Source: Cryptomeria japonica (Eukaryota; Streptophyta; Pinopsida; Cupressales; Cupressaceae). Taken from it: 64,000 nucleotides of DNA. Made by a program: the position numbers and the translations under genes. The stretch covers positions 481,280,900 to 481,344,899 of the forward strand of contig NC_081406.1 of NCBI RefSeq assembly GCF_030272615.1, read 5' to 3'. This document shows positions 36,349-47,250 of this stretch, in pieces (positions within the stretch are counted from its first letter, which is position 1; every line of letters begins with the position of its first letter). The notes below the pieces were generated by a model. That model was not told where the DNA came from. It searched no databases and saw only the letters and a list, made by a program, of their open reading frames with translations.

Positions 36349-37168
36349 TGATGGGATGGGGTTTGGGATAGACTAGCCTAGTCTATGCTCTTAGATCCTT
36401 TCCTTGGATCACCTAGTGTTCTCTACACACCCTAGGGTCTCTAGGACTTCCTTTGCTTGAGGAATCCCCTGACCTTGCCCAATTCCACCCACCAATGAGT
36501 TGCAATGCTTCTCCCAAGGTCTCTCCTACTCATGAGACTCAAAACCCCTTACTATGGCTAATAAGGGCTAGGCTTGTTCCACACCTTCCAAGGTATTAGC
36601 AAGGATAGGTCAGGTCTTTTTCATGGTTTTTCCACCCATGTATGTGCCCCCAAGAGGTTTCAAGATTCCAACCCCTTACCGATTTCACAATTTTGTGTTT
36701 TTGCTTACAAAATAGGGCTACAAGGATTTTGACCAATTAGGCCTCCTAACCGGTCCTTTAGGGCTCCCTCTCACAAATGATGCACAAACTACCCAAACTC
36801 CCAAAATGGACTACCATTAATTTGGAAAGGGCTCAAGTATTTCTCTAGTTTTGGGCCTCCAAGTGGCCGTACAGTGCCTTGGGCGAATTTTGGGGTTTTT
36901 AAGGGTTTTGTGAGGGTTTTATGGTCTGCCTAGGTCACAGTGTATGTTTTGTGTTTTAGCCACCTTGCCTAGATTGGTGGAGGCTCCTCCTGCATGCCAG
37001 TGGTGCTTCACACACTCCTCTACACCTCCTCCAAAGGGTGCACTCTCCTCTGACCAACCTTTCTCTCTCAGACCTCTGCACCAACAACCATTCCTAACCG
37101 GGCACTGTCCAGTCTCACCTAGGAGTGGCTAAATGGTTGGCTTCCTTGCATCTTCAAAGGCCCTACTA
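36349..37168 (-). repeat. Truncated third LTR of the chromovirus
   Basis: Matches the first 820 bp (plus orientation) of the 1589-bp LTRs, from TGATGGGATGGGG to CTTCAAAGGCCCTACTA. It then jumps to CTTTAACTTGCTCTAATACCA, the leader and PBS. On the minus strand it is an LTR lacking its first ~770 bp (most of U3). Confidence 0.9.
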
Positions 37169-37177
37169 CTTTAACTT

Positions 37178-37189
37178 GCTCTAATACCA
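37178..37189 (-). other. Second chromovirus PBS, between two LTRs
   Basis: The minus strand reads TGGTATTAGAGC three bases after the LTR that begins at 37193. It is identical to the genuine PBS at 43469-43480. Its presence here shows that the LTR at 37193 once served as the 5' LTR of a neighbouring copy. Confidence 0.9.
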
Positions 37190-37192
37190 ATC

Positions 37193-38781
37193 TGATGGGA
37201 TGGGGTTTGGGATAGACTAGCCTAGTCTATGCTCTTGCATCCTTTCCTTGGATCACCTAGTGTTCTCTACACACCCTAGGGTCTCTAGGACTTCCTTTGC
37301 TTGAGGAATCCCCTGACCTTGCCCAATTCCACCCACCAATGAGTTGCAATGCTTCTCCCAAGGTCTCTCCTACTCATGAGACTCAAAACCCCTTACTATG
37401 GCTAATAAGGGCTAGGCTTGTTCCACACCTTCCAAGGTCTTAGCAAGGATAGGTCAGGTCTTTTTCATGGTTTTTCCACCAATGCATGTGCCCCTAAGAG
37501 GTTTCAAGATTCCAACCCCTTACCGATTTCACTATTTTGTGTTTTTGCTTACAAAATAGGGCTACAAGGATTTTGACCAATTAGGCCTCCTAACCGGTCC
37601 TTTAGGGCTCCCTCTCACAAATGATGCACAAACTACCCAAACTCCCAAAATGGACTACCATTAATTTGGGAAGGGCTCAAGGATTTCTCTAGTTTTGGGC
37701 CTCCAAGTGGCTGTACAGTGCCTTGGGCAAATTTTGGGGTTTTTAAGGGTTTTGTGAGGGTTTTATGGTCTGCCTGGGTCACAGTGTATGTTTTGTGTTT
37801 TAGCCACCTTTGTTGGATTGGTGGAGGCTCCTCCTTCATGCCAGTGGCGCTTCACACACTCCTCTACACCTCCTCCAAAGGGTGCACTCTCCTCTGACCA
37901 ACCTTTCTCTCTCAGACCTCTGCACCAACAACCATTCCTAATCGGGCACTGTCCAGTCTTGCCTAGGAGTGGCTAAATGGTTGACTTCCCTGCATCTTCA
38001 AAGGACCTTCTTGCATTGCATTATAGTACAAGGTCTTCACTTCCATTCCCCATGGTTTCATAGTGGTTCCACAATGGGGAATGGAGTTATGCATCCATTT
38101 ACACAAACCAGTCCAAAACTAGACAGTGAGAAGACAATTTTCAAAATATTTACAAACACACCTCACTCACAAATAAAAACCTATTCTAAATGCTCAAAAT
38201 GAGAGGAAAAACACCATACAAGACACTCCACACAATTTTTCATGCAAATCAATCCATTAACTTGCTCGGTTGCTTCATTCAAACTGACTGGTAACCAACA
38301 AAACAGTCACAGTCAAGCTTTCCTTACTTGGGCCATACCACAATGATTAACCCCCACATATTTTAGGGTTTGAAACATCTTATACTACCTATTCCTCGGT
38401 CGGTGTGCCAAAATTAGGGCTCTCCACGCTCAATAGGGGTCTTTGACCTTTTGGATGGAAAAGTTGCTTGACAACTTTTAAAAGTTGTCATGCAACTTTT
38501 GCATCTTTTGAGCAACTTCACCATTGTTGCTTTTCATGACTCATAGGCCTATTTTGGGCTATCCTAAGGACATAAACATACCAATAAGTCCTAATACACA
38601 TCCAAGGCACACTCAACCTCTCCTACACAAGAAATCACAACAAAAACACTAAGGACCTGAAACTAGGACCTAGTCAAGAACAAATGAGCTCATGGCTCTT
38701 ATTACATATATAATGGCTTCAAAAGAAGCATAACCCCAATAAAACAAAGAAGGAGGAAGATCTTGGAAGGGTTCTCCTACA
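37193..38781 (-). repeat. Chromovirus LTR (3' LTR on minus strand)
   Basis: 1589 bp, TGATGGGATGG...CTCCTACA in plus orientation. It pairs with 43484-45072. Short open frames seen in all LTR copies (for example 37788-37976 and 37633-37839 minus) are conserved only because the LTRs are copies. Confidence 0.95.
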
Positions 38782-38799
38782 CCATATGCCCCCTCTACA
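38782..38799 (-). other. Polypurine tract of the chromovirus
   Basis: The minus strand reads TGTAGAGGGGGCATATGG directly before the 3' LTR. Confidence 0.8.
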
Positions 38800-38804
38800 C
38801 ACAA

Positions 38805-38990
38805 CTAAGAAATAGAAGAAGAGATGAGAGCCGGGTCTATGCCAAGTGTCTTGAACCTGCTCTGTTCAACCCAGGTAGTTTCAGACTCAGGTTGACCTGC
38901 CCACTTCACCAAGTGTTCCCTGTAGACCTGGTGTCTGGTGGACTTCTTTACTCTAGATTCCAAGATCTCCTCTACTATTGGCTTCTTCAC
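38805..38990 (-). pseudogene. Chromodomain at the end of pol
   Basis: It is in frame with the 892-codon pol segment, separated from it by one TAG (38991-38993). The protein has EEILESRVKKSTRHQVYREH followed by LVKWAGQPESETTWVE, the chromodomain pattern of plant chromoviruses, and ends 23 bp before the 3' LTR. In this family the domain helps direct integration to particular chromatin. The TAG probably replaces a glutamine codon. Confidence 0.85.
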
Positions 38991-41669
38991 CTATGGTAAG
39001 ACATTAACATCTAGGTCTTGCAACACCTTGGCTTGGTTCTCCTTTTGCCCTGCTATTTCACCCTTGTACATGATCAGGTCAGCTACATTAAAGACTGGTG
39101 ATATAGCCAAATCTGAAGGTAGGTCAACCTTGTAAGCATTCTCCCCATACTTTGACAGAATTCTACAATGTCCTACCCTCTTCATTTGCAATTTGGTAGG
39201 CTTACCACTTTGCATCCTAGCTTTGCTCAAATGGACCATCACAAAGTCACCCACCTTAAATTGAACCTCTCTCCTTCTCTCATCCATTTTGGCCTTCAGT
39301 TTTTGAGTGGATTCAAGGATGGCTTTCTTAACTTGCTCTTGGAATTCCTTGATGGTTTGAGTGAAGTACTCTACTTTCCCACTCTTCATCTCCATGGTAC
39401 CAAGTTCCCTGAGTTCACATACTCCTCTTGGATGTCTACCATAGACAACCTCAAAAGGACTTCTACTAGTGGTCCTATTCACACTATCATTATATGCATA
39501 CTCTGCTTGAGGAATGATTAGGTCCCATGTTTGCCCATATTCCTTAGTTAAACACCTCAACAAGTTGCCTAACACCCTATTGATAACTTCAGTTTGACCA
39601 TCTGTTTGTGGATGGTAAATTGAGCTAAATGAGAGATTAGTTCCAAGTCTCCTCCATAATGTCTGCCAAAAATGGCCCATGAACTTGTTGTCCCTGTCTG
39701 AAACAATGCTTAAAGGGATTCCATGAATCCTAACAATCTCCTTAAAGAAAAGATGTGCAACATAGCTAGTATCATGTGTAGTCCTACATGGAATGAAATG
39801 GCTCATCTTGGAAAATCTATCTACTACCACATAGATGCTATCCATACCTGTCTTTGTCTTGGGAAGTCCTACTACAAAGCCCATGCTTATGCATTCCCAA
39901 GGCCTATTTGGGACCGGCAATGGTTGATAGAGACCAGCATTGCTTGATCCTCCTTTTGCTCTTTGGCACACACCACATTGTTCTATATATCTTTTCACAT
40001 CCCTTGGCAACTTTGGACAATAGTAGTACCTCTGTACTAAATCCAAGGTTTTGTTGACTCCAAAGTGTCCACTTAAACTGCCATTGTGTTTCTCTTGGAT
40101 GCGGTTCTCCCTCATAGATCCTCTTGGTACACACAACTGATTACCTTTGAACAAGAGACCATTTTGGAGAGTGTAATCTGCATACTCACCATGGAAATGG
40201 TTCTCAAACTCCTTGCAAACCTTGTAAGATGATGAGAAGTCTTCATCTTCTTCATAGAGGTCTTTGAAACCTTCTATCCCTATGCTCTGCAACTGTAGTT
40301 CTTGAACTGTCAACAACTTCCTGCTTAGTGCATCTGCCACCTTGTTAAGTTGCCCCTTCTTATGCTTGATGGTGAAAGTGAAGGATTGGAGGTATTCCAT
40401 CCATTTCAAATGCCTATTACTAAGCTTCTCTTGAGTGTTAATGTAACTTAATTCCTGGTTGTCTGTGAACACCACAAATTCCTTTGGAAGTAGGTAATGC
40501 CTCCATTTCTTTAGAGACTGCACTAATGCATACAACTCTGGGTCATAGGTTGAGTACTTCTTCTTTGCTTCATTAAGCTTCTCACTGAAAAATGCCACAG
40601 GTCTTCCCTCTTGACTCAATACACCACCTACTGCAATTCCACTTGCATCACACTCCAATGTGAATAGCTTATCAAAGGTAGGTAGGAGAAGGATAGGTTT
40701 TGTGGCTACTTCTTGCTTCAATAATTGAAATGCTTTGTCAGCCTGCTCAATCCATTTAAACTTAGTTTTAAGGCCTCCTTTTATGGTGTCAAGGACTGGT
40801 GCACATATGCCACTGAAGTTCCTCACAAACTTCCTATAGAATTGAGCTAATCCATGGAAACTCCTAACTTTAGTCCCTGTTCTAGGTGCAGGCCAATTCA
40901 AGATTTCCTCCACTTTGCTTGGATCCATATTCAAGGTTCCCTTAGACACCACAAATCCTAAGTAGACCAGCTCTTGCTTCAAGAAGTCACACTTCTCTAG
41001 GTTGATGGATAACTTCTCCTCATGCAACCTCTCTAAGACTAACCTCAAATGCTCAAGGTGCTCCTCTTTGGTTCTGCTATAGATGAGTATGTCATCTAGG
41101 TACACCACCACAAACCTACCTGTGAAATCCTTTAACACCTCATTCATCAACCTCATGAAGGTGCTTGGGGCATTGGTGAGTCCAAATGGCATCACAAGCC
41201 ATTCATACAATCCTTCTGTGGTCTTGAAAGCAGTCTTCCACTCATCTCCCTCCTTGATTCTAATCTGGTGATAACCACTTTTAAGGTCCAATTTAGTGAA
41301 ATACATAGCACCTCCTAGATAGTCCATCAAATCCTCTATTCTAGGAATAGGAAACCTATACCTTATGCTGATCCTATTGATTGCCCTTGAGTTAGTGCAA
41401 AGTCTCCACTTGCCTCCCTTCTTTGAAGCTAGCACTACCGGGATTACACATGGGCTGATGCTCTTCTTAATTAGTCCTTGTTCCAATAACTCCTGCACTT
41501 GCCTTGCTACCTCCTTGTTTTGATAAGGTGTGAGCTTATATGCAGCTTTGTTAGGTAGGGATGCTCCAGGAATAAAGTATATTTGATGACTTACAGGCCT
41601 TCTTGGTGGGAGTGTTGCAGGTGCTCCATCACTCACTATGTCCTTATATTCTTGCAACATTTGCTTCAC
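38991..41669 (-). pseudogene. pol: Chromovirus pol: RT, RNase H, integrase
   Basis: An open frame of 892 codons. The RT has KWRLCTNSRAINRI, then LDLKSGYHQIRI, then MPFGLTNAPSTF, with the catalytic YLDDILIYS near 41090. RNase H follows with LECDASGIAVGGVL and YALVQSLKKWRHYL, to about residue 450. The integrase has an HHCC zinc finger (SGHFGVNKT to CGVCQRAKG). Its core has SDRDNKF and TDGQTEVIN, but the first catalytic Asp is Gly (CISMGFVVGLP; codon GGC at 39879-39881). The spacing of 61 and 36 residues to the other acidic residues matches the Ty3-type D,D35E layout, so this is the right position. Integration activity should be lost even though the frame is open. Upstream stops and a frameshift separate it from gag and protease. 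Confidence 0.95.
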
Positions 41670-42666
41670 CTCCTTGGGTACTTTCTGCCTGCAACTTATC
41701 TTCTTCCTCCTTTGGTTTCACAAAGATGGCACACTTCACTATCTCCTCCTCATGTAACAAATTTAAGAACTCTTTACCAGTAGCCAATAAGATAGTAGGG
41801 GTTCTTGAAGTTCCCTCTTCATCCTCTGTCAAAGACTGAATCTTGAAGGTCTTGCTATCCTTCTTGAATGATATGGAGTTCTCCTCTCCATCATAGATCA
41901 CCTTCCTATCAAATTGCTAGGGTTTTCCTAGCAGCAGATGACAAGCATCCATAGGCAACACATCACAAAGGATCTTATCCTTATATCCTCCAATAGAAAA
42001 CTCTACCCAAGTCTATTCATTGACAAGCACACTTTGTCCTTTGTTCAACCAAGTAACCTTGTAAGGGTTAGTGTGGGGTATTCTTGTGAGTTTCAACTTC
42101 CTAACTGCCTCTTCTGATATGATGTTGTTAGTTGAGCCTGAATCAACTATCACCTTGCACACTTTACCAAGAACTTTGCATCTCACCCTAAACAATGGTC
42201 TCCTATGTTTGGGTTCCTCCTTAACCGGCTGTCTGATCAAAATCCTAGTGAACATCAGATTCTCACCAACTTCTAATTCAATCTGGTCCACATCTGGTGT
42301 CTTGCTTCTTGAAGAGTCTTCATGAGCATAAGCAACCCTCTTTCCACTGTTTGATGAGGTAGGCTTGTCAGGGCATCTATATGCCGGGTGTCCCAATTGT
42401 CCACAGTTGTAACACTTCATAGTTGCAAAGTAGGAGTTACCTCTGCCAGTACCTCTTCCCCTACTTGGACCACCTTGTGCACCTCTTCCTCTAGAATGGC
42501 CTCCCCTAAGATTGGTTTCACTACCATGCTCAGTCAACTTGGCTTCTCCTTGGTTCCTCTGCTCATTTGACTTGCTTTGGTAATCACCTTGGTGATTCAT
42601 TTGGTCTCTACCTCTGCCTCTACCCCTGTTATTGGAGTCTCCTTTCCTTTTGTTCCTCTCTTCCAC
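41644..42666 (-). pseudogene. Chromovirus gag C-terminus and protease, decayed
   Basis: In the gag frame, an R/G-rich linker (several SRGRG motifs) leads to a zinc knuckle CYNCGQLGHPAYRC (near 42390). The protease follows with VIVDSGSTNNIIS (near 42130), where DSG is the aspartic protease triad. TAG stops lie at 42013-42015 and 41917-41919; the second falls where LLGKPW is usual, so it replaces Trp. After 41901 the frame stays open to 41644, but RT continues in another frame from about 41669, showing a frameshift. Confidence 0.85.
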
Positions 42667-42735
42667 CTTAACAGCAAGCTGATGACATTTTTGAATAGTA
42701 GTAGGAGTCCATAGGCTTATCTCCTCCTGAATGTT

Positions 42736-43443
42736 CTACTTTAGGCCACTTAGATACCTAGCCACCTTAATAGATTCTTCTTCTTGGACTTTGGATCTAA
42801 GACAAAGTTTTTGAAATTCTTCAGTGTAGGAGGTCACATCAAGGTTTTTTTGCTTCAATCCCTGTCTCTTCTTATGAAGTTGGACTTCATAATCCTCTGG
42901 TAAGTATTTCTCTCTGATCTTGCTCACCATGGCCTTCCAATTGGCAATAGGTAGCTTCCCCATGCTAACTCTCTCTTCTTGCAGGTACTTCCACCATGCC
43001 AAAGCTGCTCCCCTTAATCTTGATTTGGCAACTTTAACCTTTTGAGCCTCTGTCACTCCCTCACACTCAAAGTGGTTTTCCATGCCCTCAATCCATTCCA
43101 TGACAGTGTCAATATCCATCCTTCCACTGAAATGTGGCAATCCTTCAAAAGATTTGGTGTTCAAAGCCTTGATAGCCTTTACAAAAGGTTCTTCATTAAA
43201 CAAGGGATCTGGTTCAGGTATAATGTCATCTATGTCTATAGTTTTCCTACCTTTATCTTTGGTGTCTTCACCCCAAGGTCCTTGTGTCCTCTGATCCACC
43301 ACTTCTTGCAGTTTATCCCTTATCTCACTCATAGCTTCTTCAAGGAGTCTATTCTTCTCCTTCTGCTCTTCTACCTCCCTAGCCAACTCTACATTAGTGA
43401 CCATTCTTCTCTTCCCTACTGATTCACCAGTATATAGAGACAT
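42736..43443 (-). pseudogene. gag: Chromovirus gag, N-terminal part
   Basis: The ATG at 43443 lies about 25 bp inside the PBS. A coiled-coil-like N-terminus (residues 20-50) precedes a retrotransposon gag domain: LPHFSGRMDIDTVMEWIEGM, then AKSRLRGAALAWWKYL, then REKYLPEDYEVQLHKKR and LDVTSYTEEFQKLC. This capsid region forms the particle in active elements. A TAG (42736-42738) after YLSGLK interrupts the frame, which continues in phase with the zinc-knuckle part. Confidence 0.92.
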
Positions 43444-43468
43444 ACATAGTCCTCCAAATCTTTAACTT

Positions 43469-43480
43469 GCTCTAATACCA
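43469..43480 (-). other. Chromovirus primer-binding site (tRNA-Met type)
   Basis: TGGTATTAGAGC on the minus strand, three bases from the 5' LTR. It differs by one base from the tRNA-Met complement TGGTATCAGAGC used by element 3 and the copia element. Confidence 0.9.
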
Positions 43481-43483
43481 ATC

Positions 43484-45072
43484 TGATGGGATGGGGTTTG
43501 GGATAGACTAGCCTAGTCTATGCTCTTGGATCCTTTCCTTGGATCACCTAGTGTTCTCTACACACCCTAGGGTCTCTAGGACTTCCTTTGCTTGAGGAAT
43601 CCCCTGACCTTGCCCAATTCCACCCACCAATGAGTTGCAATGCTTCTCCCAAGGTCTCTCCTACTCATGAGACTCAAAACCCCTTACTATGGCTAATAAG
43701 GGCTAGGCTTGTTCCACACCTTCCAAGGTCTTAGCAAGGATAGGTCAAGTCTTTTTCATGGTTTTTACACCCATGCATGTGCCCCCAAGAGGTTTGAAGA
43801 TTCCAACCCCTTACCGATTTCACTATTTTGTCTTTTTGCTTACAAAATAGGGCTACAAGGATTTTGACCAATTAGGCCTCCTAACCGGTCCTTTAGGGCT
43901 CCCTCTCACAAATGATGCACAAACTACCCAAACTCCCAAAATGGACTACCATTAATTTGGAAAGGGCTCAAGGATTTCTCTAGTTTTGGGCCTCCAAGTG
44001 GCCGTACAGTGCCTTGGGCAAATTTTGGGTTTTTTAAGGGTTTTGTGAGGGTTTTATGGTCTGCCTGGGTCACAGTGTATGTTTTGTGTTTTAGCCACCT
44101 TTCTTGGATTGGTGGAGGCTCCTCCTTCATGCCAGTGGTGCTTCACACACTCCTCTACACCTCCTCCAAAGGGTGCACTCTCCTCTGACCAACCTTTCTC
44201 TCTCAGACCTCTGCACCAACAACCATTCCTAACTAGGCACTGTCCAGTCTCGCCTAGGAGTGGCTAAATTGTTGGCTTCCTTGCATCTTCAAAGACCCTA
44301 CTTTCATTTAATTATAGTACAAGGTCTTTTCTTCCATTCCCCATGGTTTCATAGTGGTTCCACAATGGGGAATGGAGTTATGCATCCATTTACACAAACC
44401 AGTCCAAAACTGGACAGTGAGAAGACAATTTTCAAAATATTTACAAACACACCTCACTCACAAATCCGAACCTATTCTAAATGCTCAAAATGAGAGGAAA
44501 ATAACCATACAAGACACTCCACATATTTTTTCAAGCAAATCAATCCATTAACTTGCTTGGTTGCTTCACTCAAACTGACTGGTAACCAACAAAACAGTCA
44601 CAGTCAAGCTTTCCTTACTTGGGCCGTACCACAATAATTAACCCCCACATATTTTAGGGTTTGAAACATCTTATAATACCCATTCCTTTATTGGTGTGCC
44701 AAAATTAGGGCTCTCCACGCTCAATAAGGGTCTTTGACCTTTTGGGTGGAAAAGTTGCTTGACAACTTTTAAAAGTTGTCATGCAACTTTTGCATCTTTT
44801 GAGCAACTTTGCCATTGTTGCTTTTCATGACTCCTAGGCCTATTTTGGGCTATCCTAAGGACATAAACATACCAATAAGGCCTAACACACATCCAAGGCA
44901 CACTCAACCTCTCCTGCACAAGAAATCACAACAAAAACACTAAGGACCTAAAACTAGGACCTAGTCAAGAACAAATGAGCTCATGGCTCTTATTACATAT
45001 AAAATGGGTTCAAAAGAAGCATAACCCAAACAAAACAAAGAAGGAGGAAGAGCTTGGAAGGGTGATCCTACA
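43484..45072 (-). repeat. Chromovirus LTR (5' LTR on minus strand)
   Basis: 1589 bp, ending GATCCTACA in plus orientation. It pairs with 37193-38781. Confidence 0.95.
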
Positions 45073-45508
45073 CCACTCCTCCATCACACAATCCCCACAA
45101 CTCCAAATATGCCAAAATCTTGTTCCAAAGCATGCTAGCATAGAATCTTCTCCATCTCATGATGAATCTCCCTCCACTCCATCTAGTGATATCATTCCCT
45201 CCACTTCCTCTCAAGATCATATGATCCCTACACACAATCCTCTCCCACCATTGCATGATCCTCTTCCATCTCATGATCCAATCACCCCTTCCACTCCATC
45301 TCATGATACCCTCCCTAGTCAAGATCAAAATATCCCTTCATCTCCATGTCATGATCCTAATCTATCTAAAGATCCTAATCCTCCTTCCACATCCCATCCC
45401 CCTCAAAATGGACTCGCATCTTGTTTCCAAAATAATAAGGGTCCTCAAGCTAACACTCAAGATGCTGGTACATCTCCTATTCCTCCTAAATCCAAAGATC
45501 CTTCATGA
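45073..45508 (+). pseudogene. P/S/D-rich ORF remnant of element 4, second segment
   Basis: Lies between the chromovirus and the copia element. It reads SPSHDESPSTPSSDIIPSTS and then repeats of SHDP, SQDQNIPSSPCHDPN and similar. The SSPCHDPN words resemble the SSPCHNPP end of the element 2 ORF. It carries no catalytic motif. Confidence 0.45.
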
Positions 45509-45562
45509 AAATCAAAATTCCGTCATCCCTTGTCATCCATATCCATTTTGGGACCCTATACT

Positions 45563-47175
45563 TGTTAGCATTGAGTTGTCATTGATGTCAACCAGTATTG
45601 TAGGCTACCAATAAAGGTATGTCACCTGATATAAAGAAGATTGAACCGACATAAGGAAGATTAACATGAAGGCTTGCCAAATGGTATGGTGTAAGATAAG
45701 TAGGTATTGAGACTATCAGTGGCTTCACCGGTATGAGGTGAGATGCATGTGTGTGTTAGCATGATTGAGTAACAACCAGTAGAGCATAAACCAGTTTGAA
45801 GGATGGCTTCCTATTTGTGATGAAGAGGCAGAATGTTAAAATGATCACAAACCACCGTAGGTGAAGGTGTGATACCAGTGTAGTGTGCACTATCGATTTG
45901 CAGAAGGAGAAGGTCTCACCGATAAGGGCTTGTGCCAGTATGAGTTTGTTGAATGTTCGGATTGTGTCGGTGAGATGAGTGTATGACCAAGGTGATGCCA
46001 TGTGGAGCTGAGGTGACAAGCATGTAGAGGTTGGTGAAGTTTCCATCAACATGGTGAAACATCCACAAATCACGAGTCAATAACAGATTGATGCAGTTTA
46101 AGAAAGAATGAATGACAGAGAAAGATCAGGGAGTTGTTGGCACCTGTATCAAAGCAAAGAAATCAGATTGCAAGAGGATAAGGAAACAACTAGGTCATAA
46201 ATGAGTCGACAGATTTTAAGGCCGAAAATCATGGTCGAGATTGCTATATTTAGCTAATATACATTGGATAATGAAAAATACATACAAATGCATTCCTTCA
46301 ATGTAGGTAATCGATCCAAGGTAGATTGGATTGAATCTTATGAAGATTTGATTGATGAAAGAAACCATAACCGCCCTTAATTTGAATTGATTTTTGGTAG
46401 GAAAACTCAAGACTAAATATGATGACTTGAGACAGTGATTGGTGCTGCTGTAGAGTAAAGGTAAGTGTGAAATTGTTGTCTGAGAACTGAAGAGATAAAC
46501 ACTTGAAGTTAAACAAACCAACAGAGTTAGCATAGGATACAAAGGTGAAAATATGAAGGAAGCAACATCTAATAAAGAGTGATAGGTGTGAGTTGAATTG
46601 TGAAGATATTGTGAGAGGAGACATAGAAAAGTTAGAATCAACAACAAAGCAAAGTTTCTAAGTGTGTAGAGGAAGCACAGAACGGTAAGGTTGAAACCGA
46701 CAGAGAAGAATTTTGTAAGGTTGCAAAACTTCTTTTGTAATAGGGATCTCATTTGTATAACTAAGTTTTATATCGTTTTCACTAAGTTGGTGCTTAGTGC
46801 AAGGGTTGTAGCTCCTTTAGGTTGTGGCCTATAAATTGTGCAAGGTTTGGTGCTCATAAATTAGGGGTTGGTGCCCTAAAATTGTAATCAGATCTTTTAC
46901 ATTGAGGCAAGATTGGAGAAGAAGATCTCTAGCAACTATTCTCACCGAGGTTTTTCCCACATTAGGTTTTCCTTGTATATCTGGTGTTGTGTGATGCATT
47001 CTTGTGTATGAGTTATGTTGATGTTAGAGAAAATCATTTCACACACTTAGTTTGCACTGTTTGAGCTATCCGTTATCACTCAGTTTGTTTTATATATTAC
47101 CGGTATATCCTTGTTGAAGAAAAAGTGCTTAAATCACTGATTCACCCCCCTCTCAGTGATCCATTATGTCCAACA
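45563..47175 (+). repeat. Copia left (5') LTR
   Basis: TGTTAGCATTGAG...TGTCCAACA. A TATAAATT word occurs near 46830 in the 3' part, and the CTCTCAGTGATCC word near the end is shared with the solo LTR at 31552. Confidence 0.93.
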
Positions 47176-47177
47176 AT

Positions 47178-47189
47178 TGGTATCAGAGC
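47178..47189 (+). other. Copia primer-binding site (tRNA-Met)
   Basis: TGGTATCAGAGC begins two bases after the LTR end, an exact match to the standard initiator tRNA-Met complement. Confidence 0.95.
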
Positions 47190-47250
47190 CTAGGTACCCT
47201 ATTCTGTCAAAGCGTTCTCTAGCTTGGGTAGATCCTATCAAGTGTTCACA

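Larger units (their letters stand above)
36349..45072 (-). mobile_element. Chromovirus (Ty3/gypsy) with three LTR copies
   Basis: A minus-strand element has a 5' LTR at 43484-45072, PBS, gag, pol with chromodomain, polypurine tract and 3' LTR at 37193-38781; both LTRs are 1589 bp. Beyond the 3' LTR a second PBS (37178-37189) leads straight into a partial third LTR (36349-37168). Counting by eye, the two full LTRs differ at roughly 60-70 positions (about 96% identity). The outer flanks are CTCCT (36344-36348) and CCACT (45073-45077), which match poorly, as might happen after recombination. Gag-pol is broken by stops and a frameshift, so this copy is not autonomous. Confidence 0.93.

Noticed and set aside
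36944-37132. 62-codon frame conserved three times (also 37788 and 44079), and a 68-codon minus frame at 37633 and 43924
   Set aside because: They lie in the three chromovirus LTR copies; conservation is explained by copying of the LTR, and they have no protein features.
39168-43422. Several plus-strand open frames across the chromovirus
   Set aside because: They are antisense shadows of the well-supported minus-strand gag-pol.
46216-46752. 178-codon minus-strand frame in the copia LTR, hydrophobic (also 53713-53964)
   Set aside because: Antisense to the LTR, broken in the other LTR copy, no ATG context or conserved motif; not supported as a gene.
47178-47189. tRNA-like matches (also 29851, 37178 and 43469)
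   Set aside because: Only the 12-base primer-binding complement of tRNA-Met is present, not a tRNA gene.
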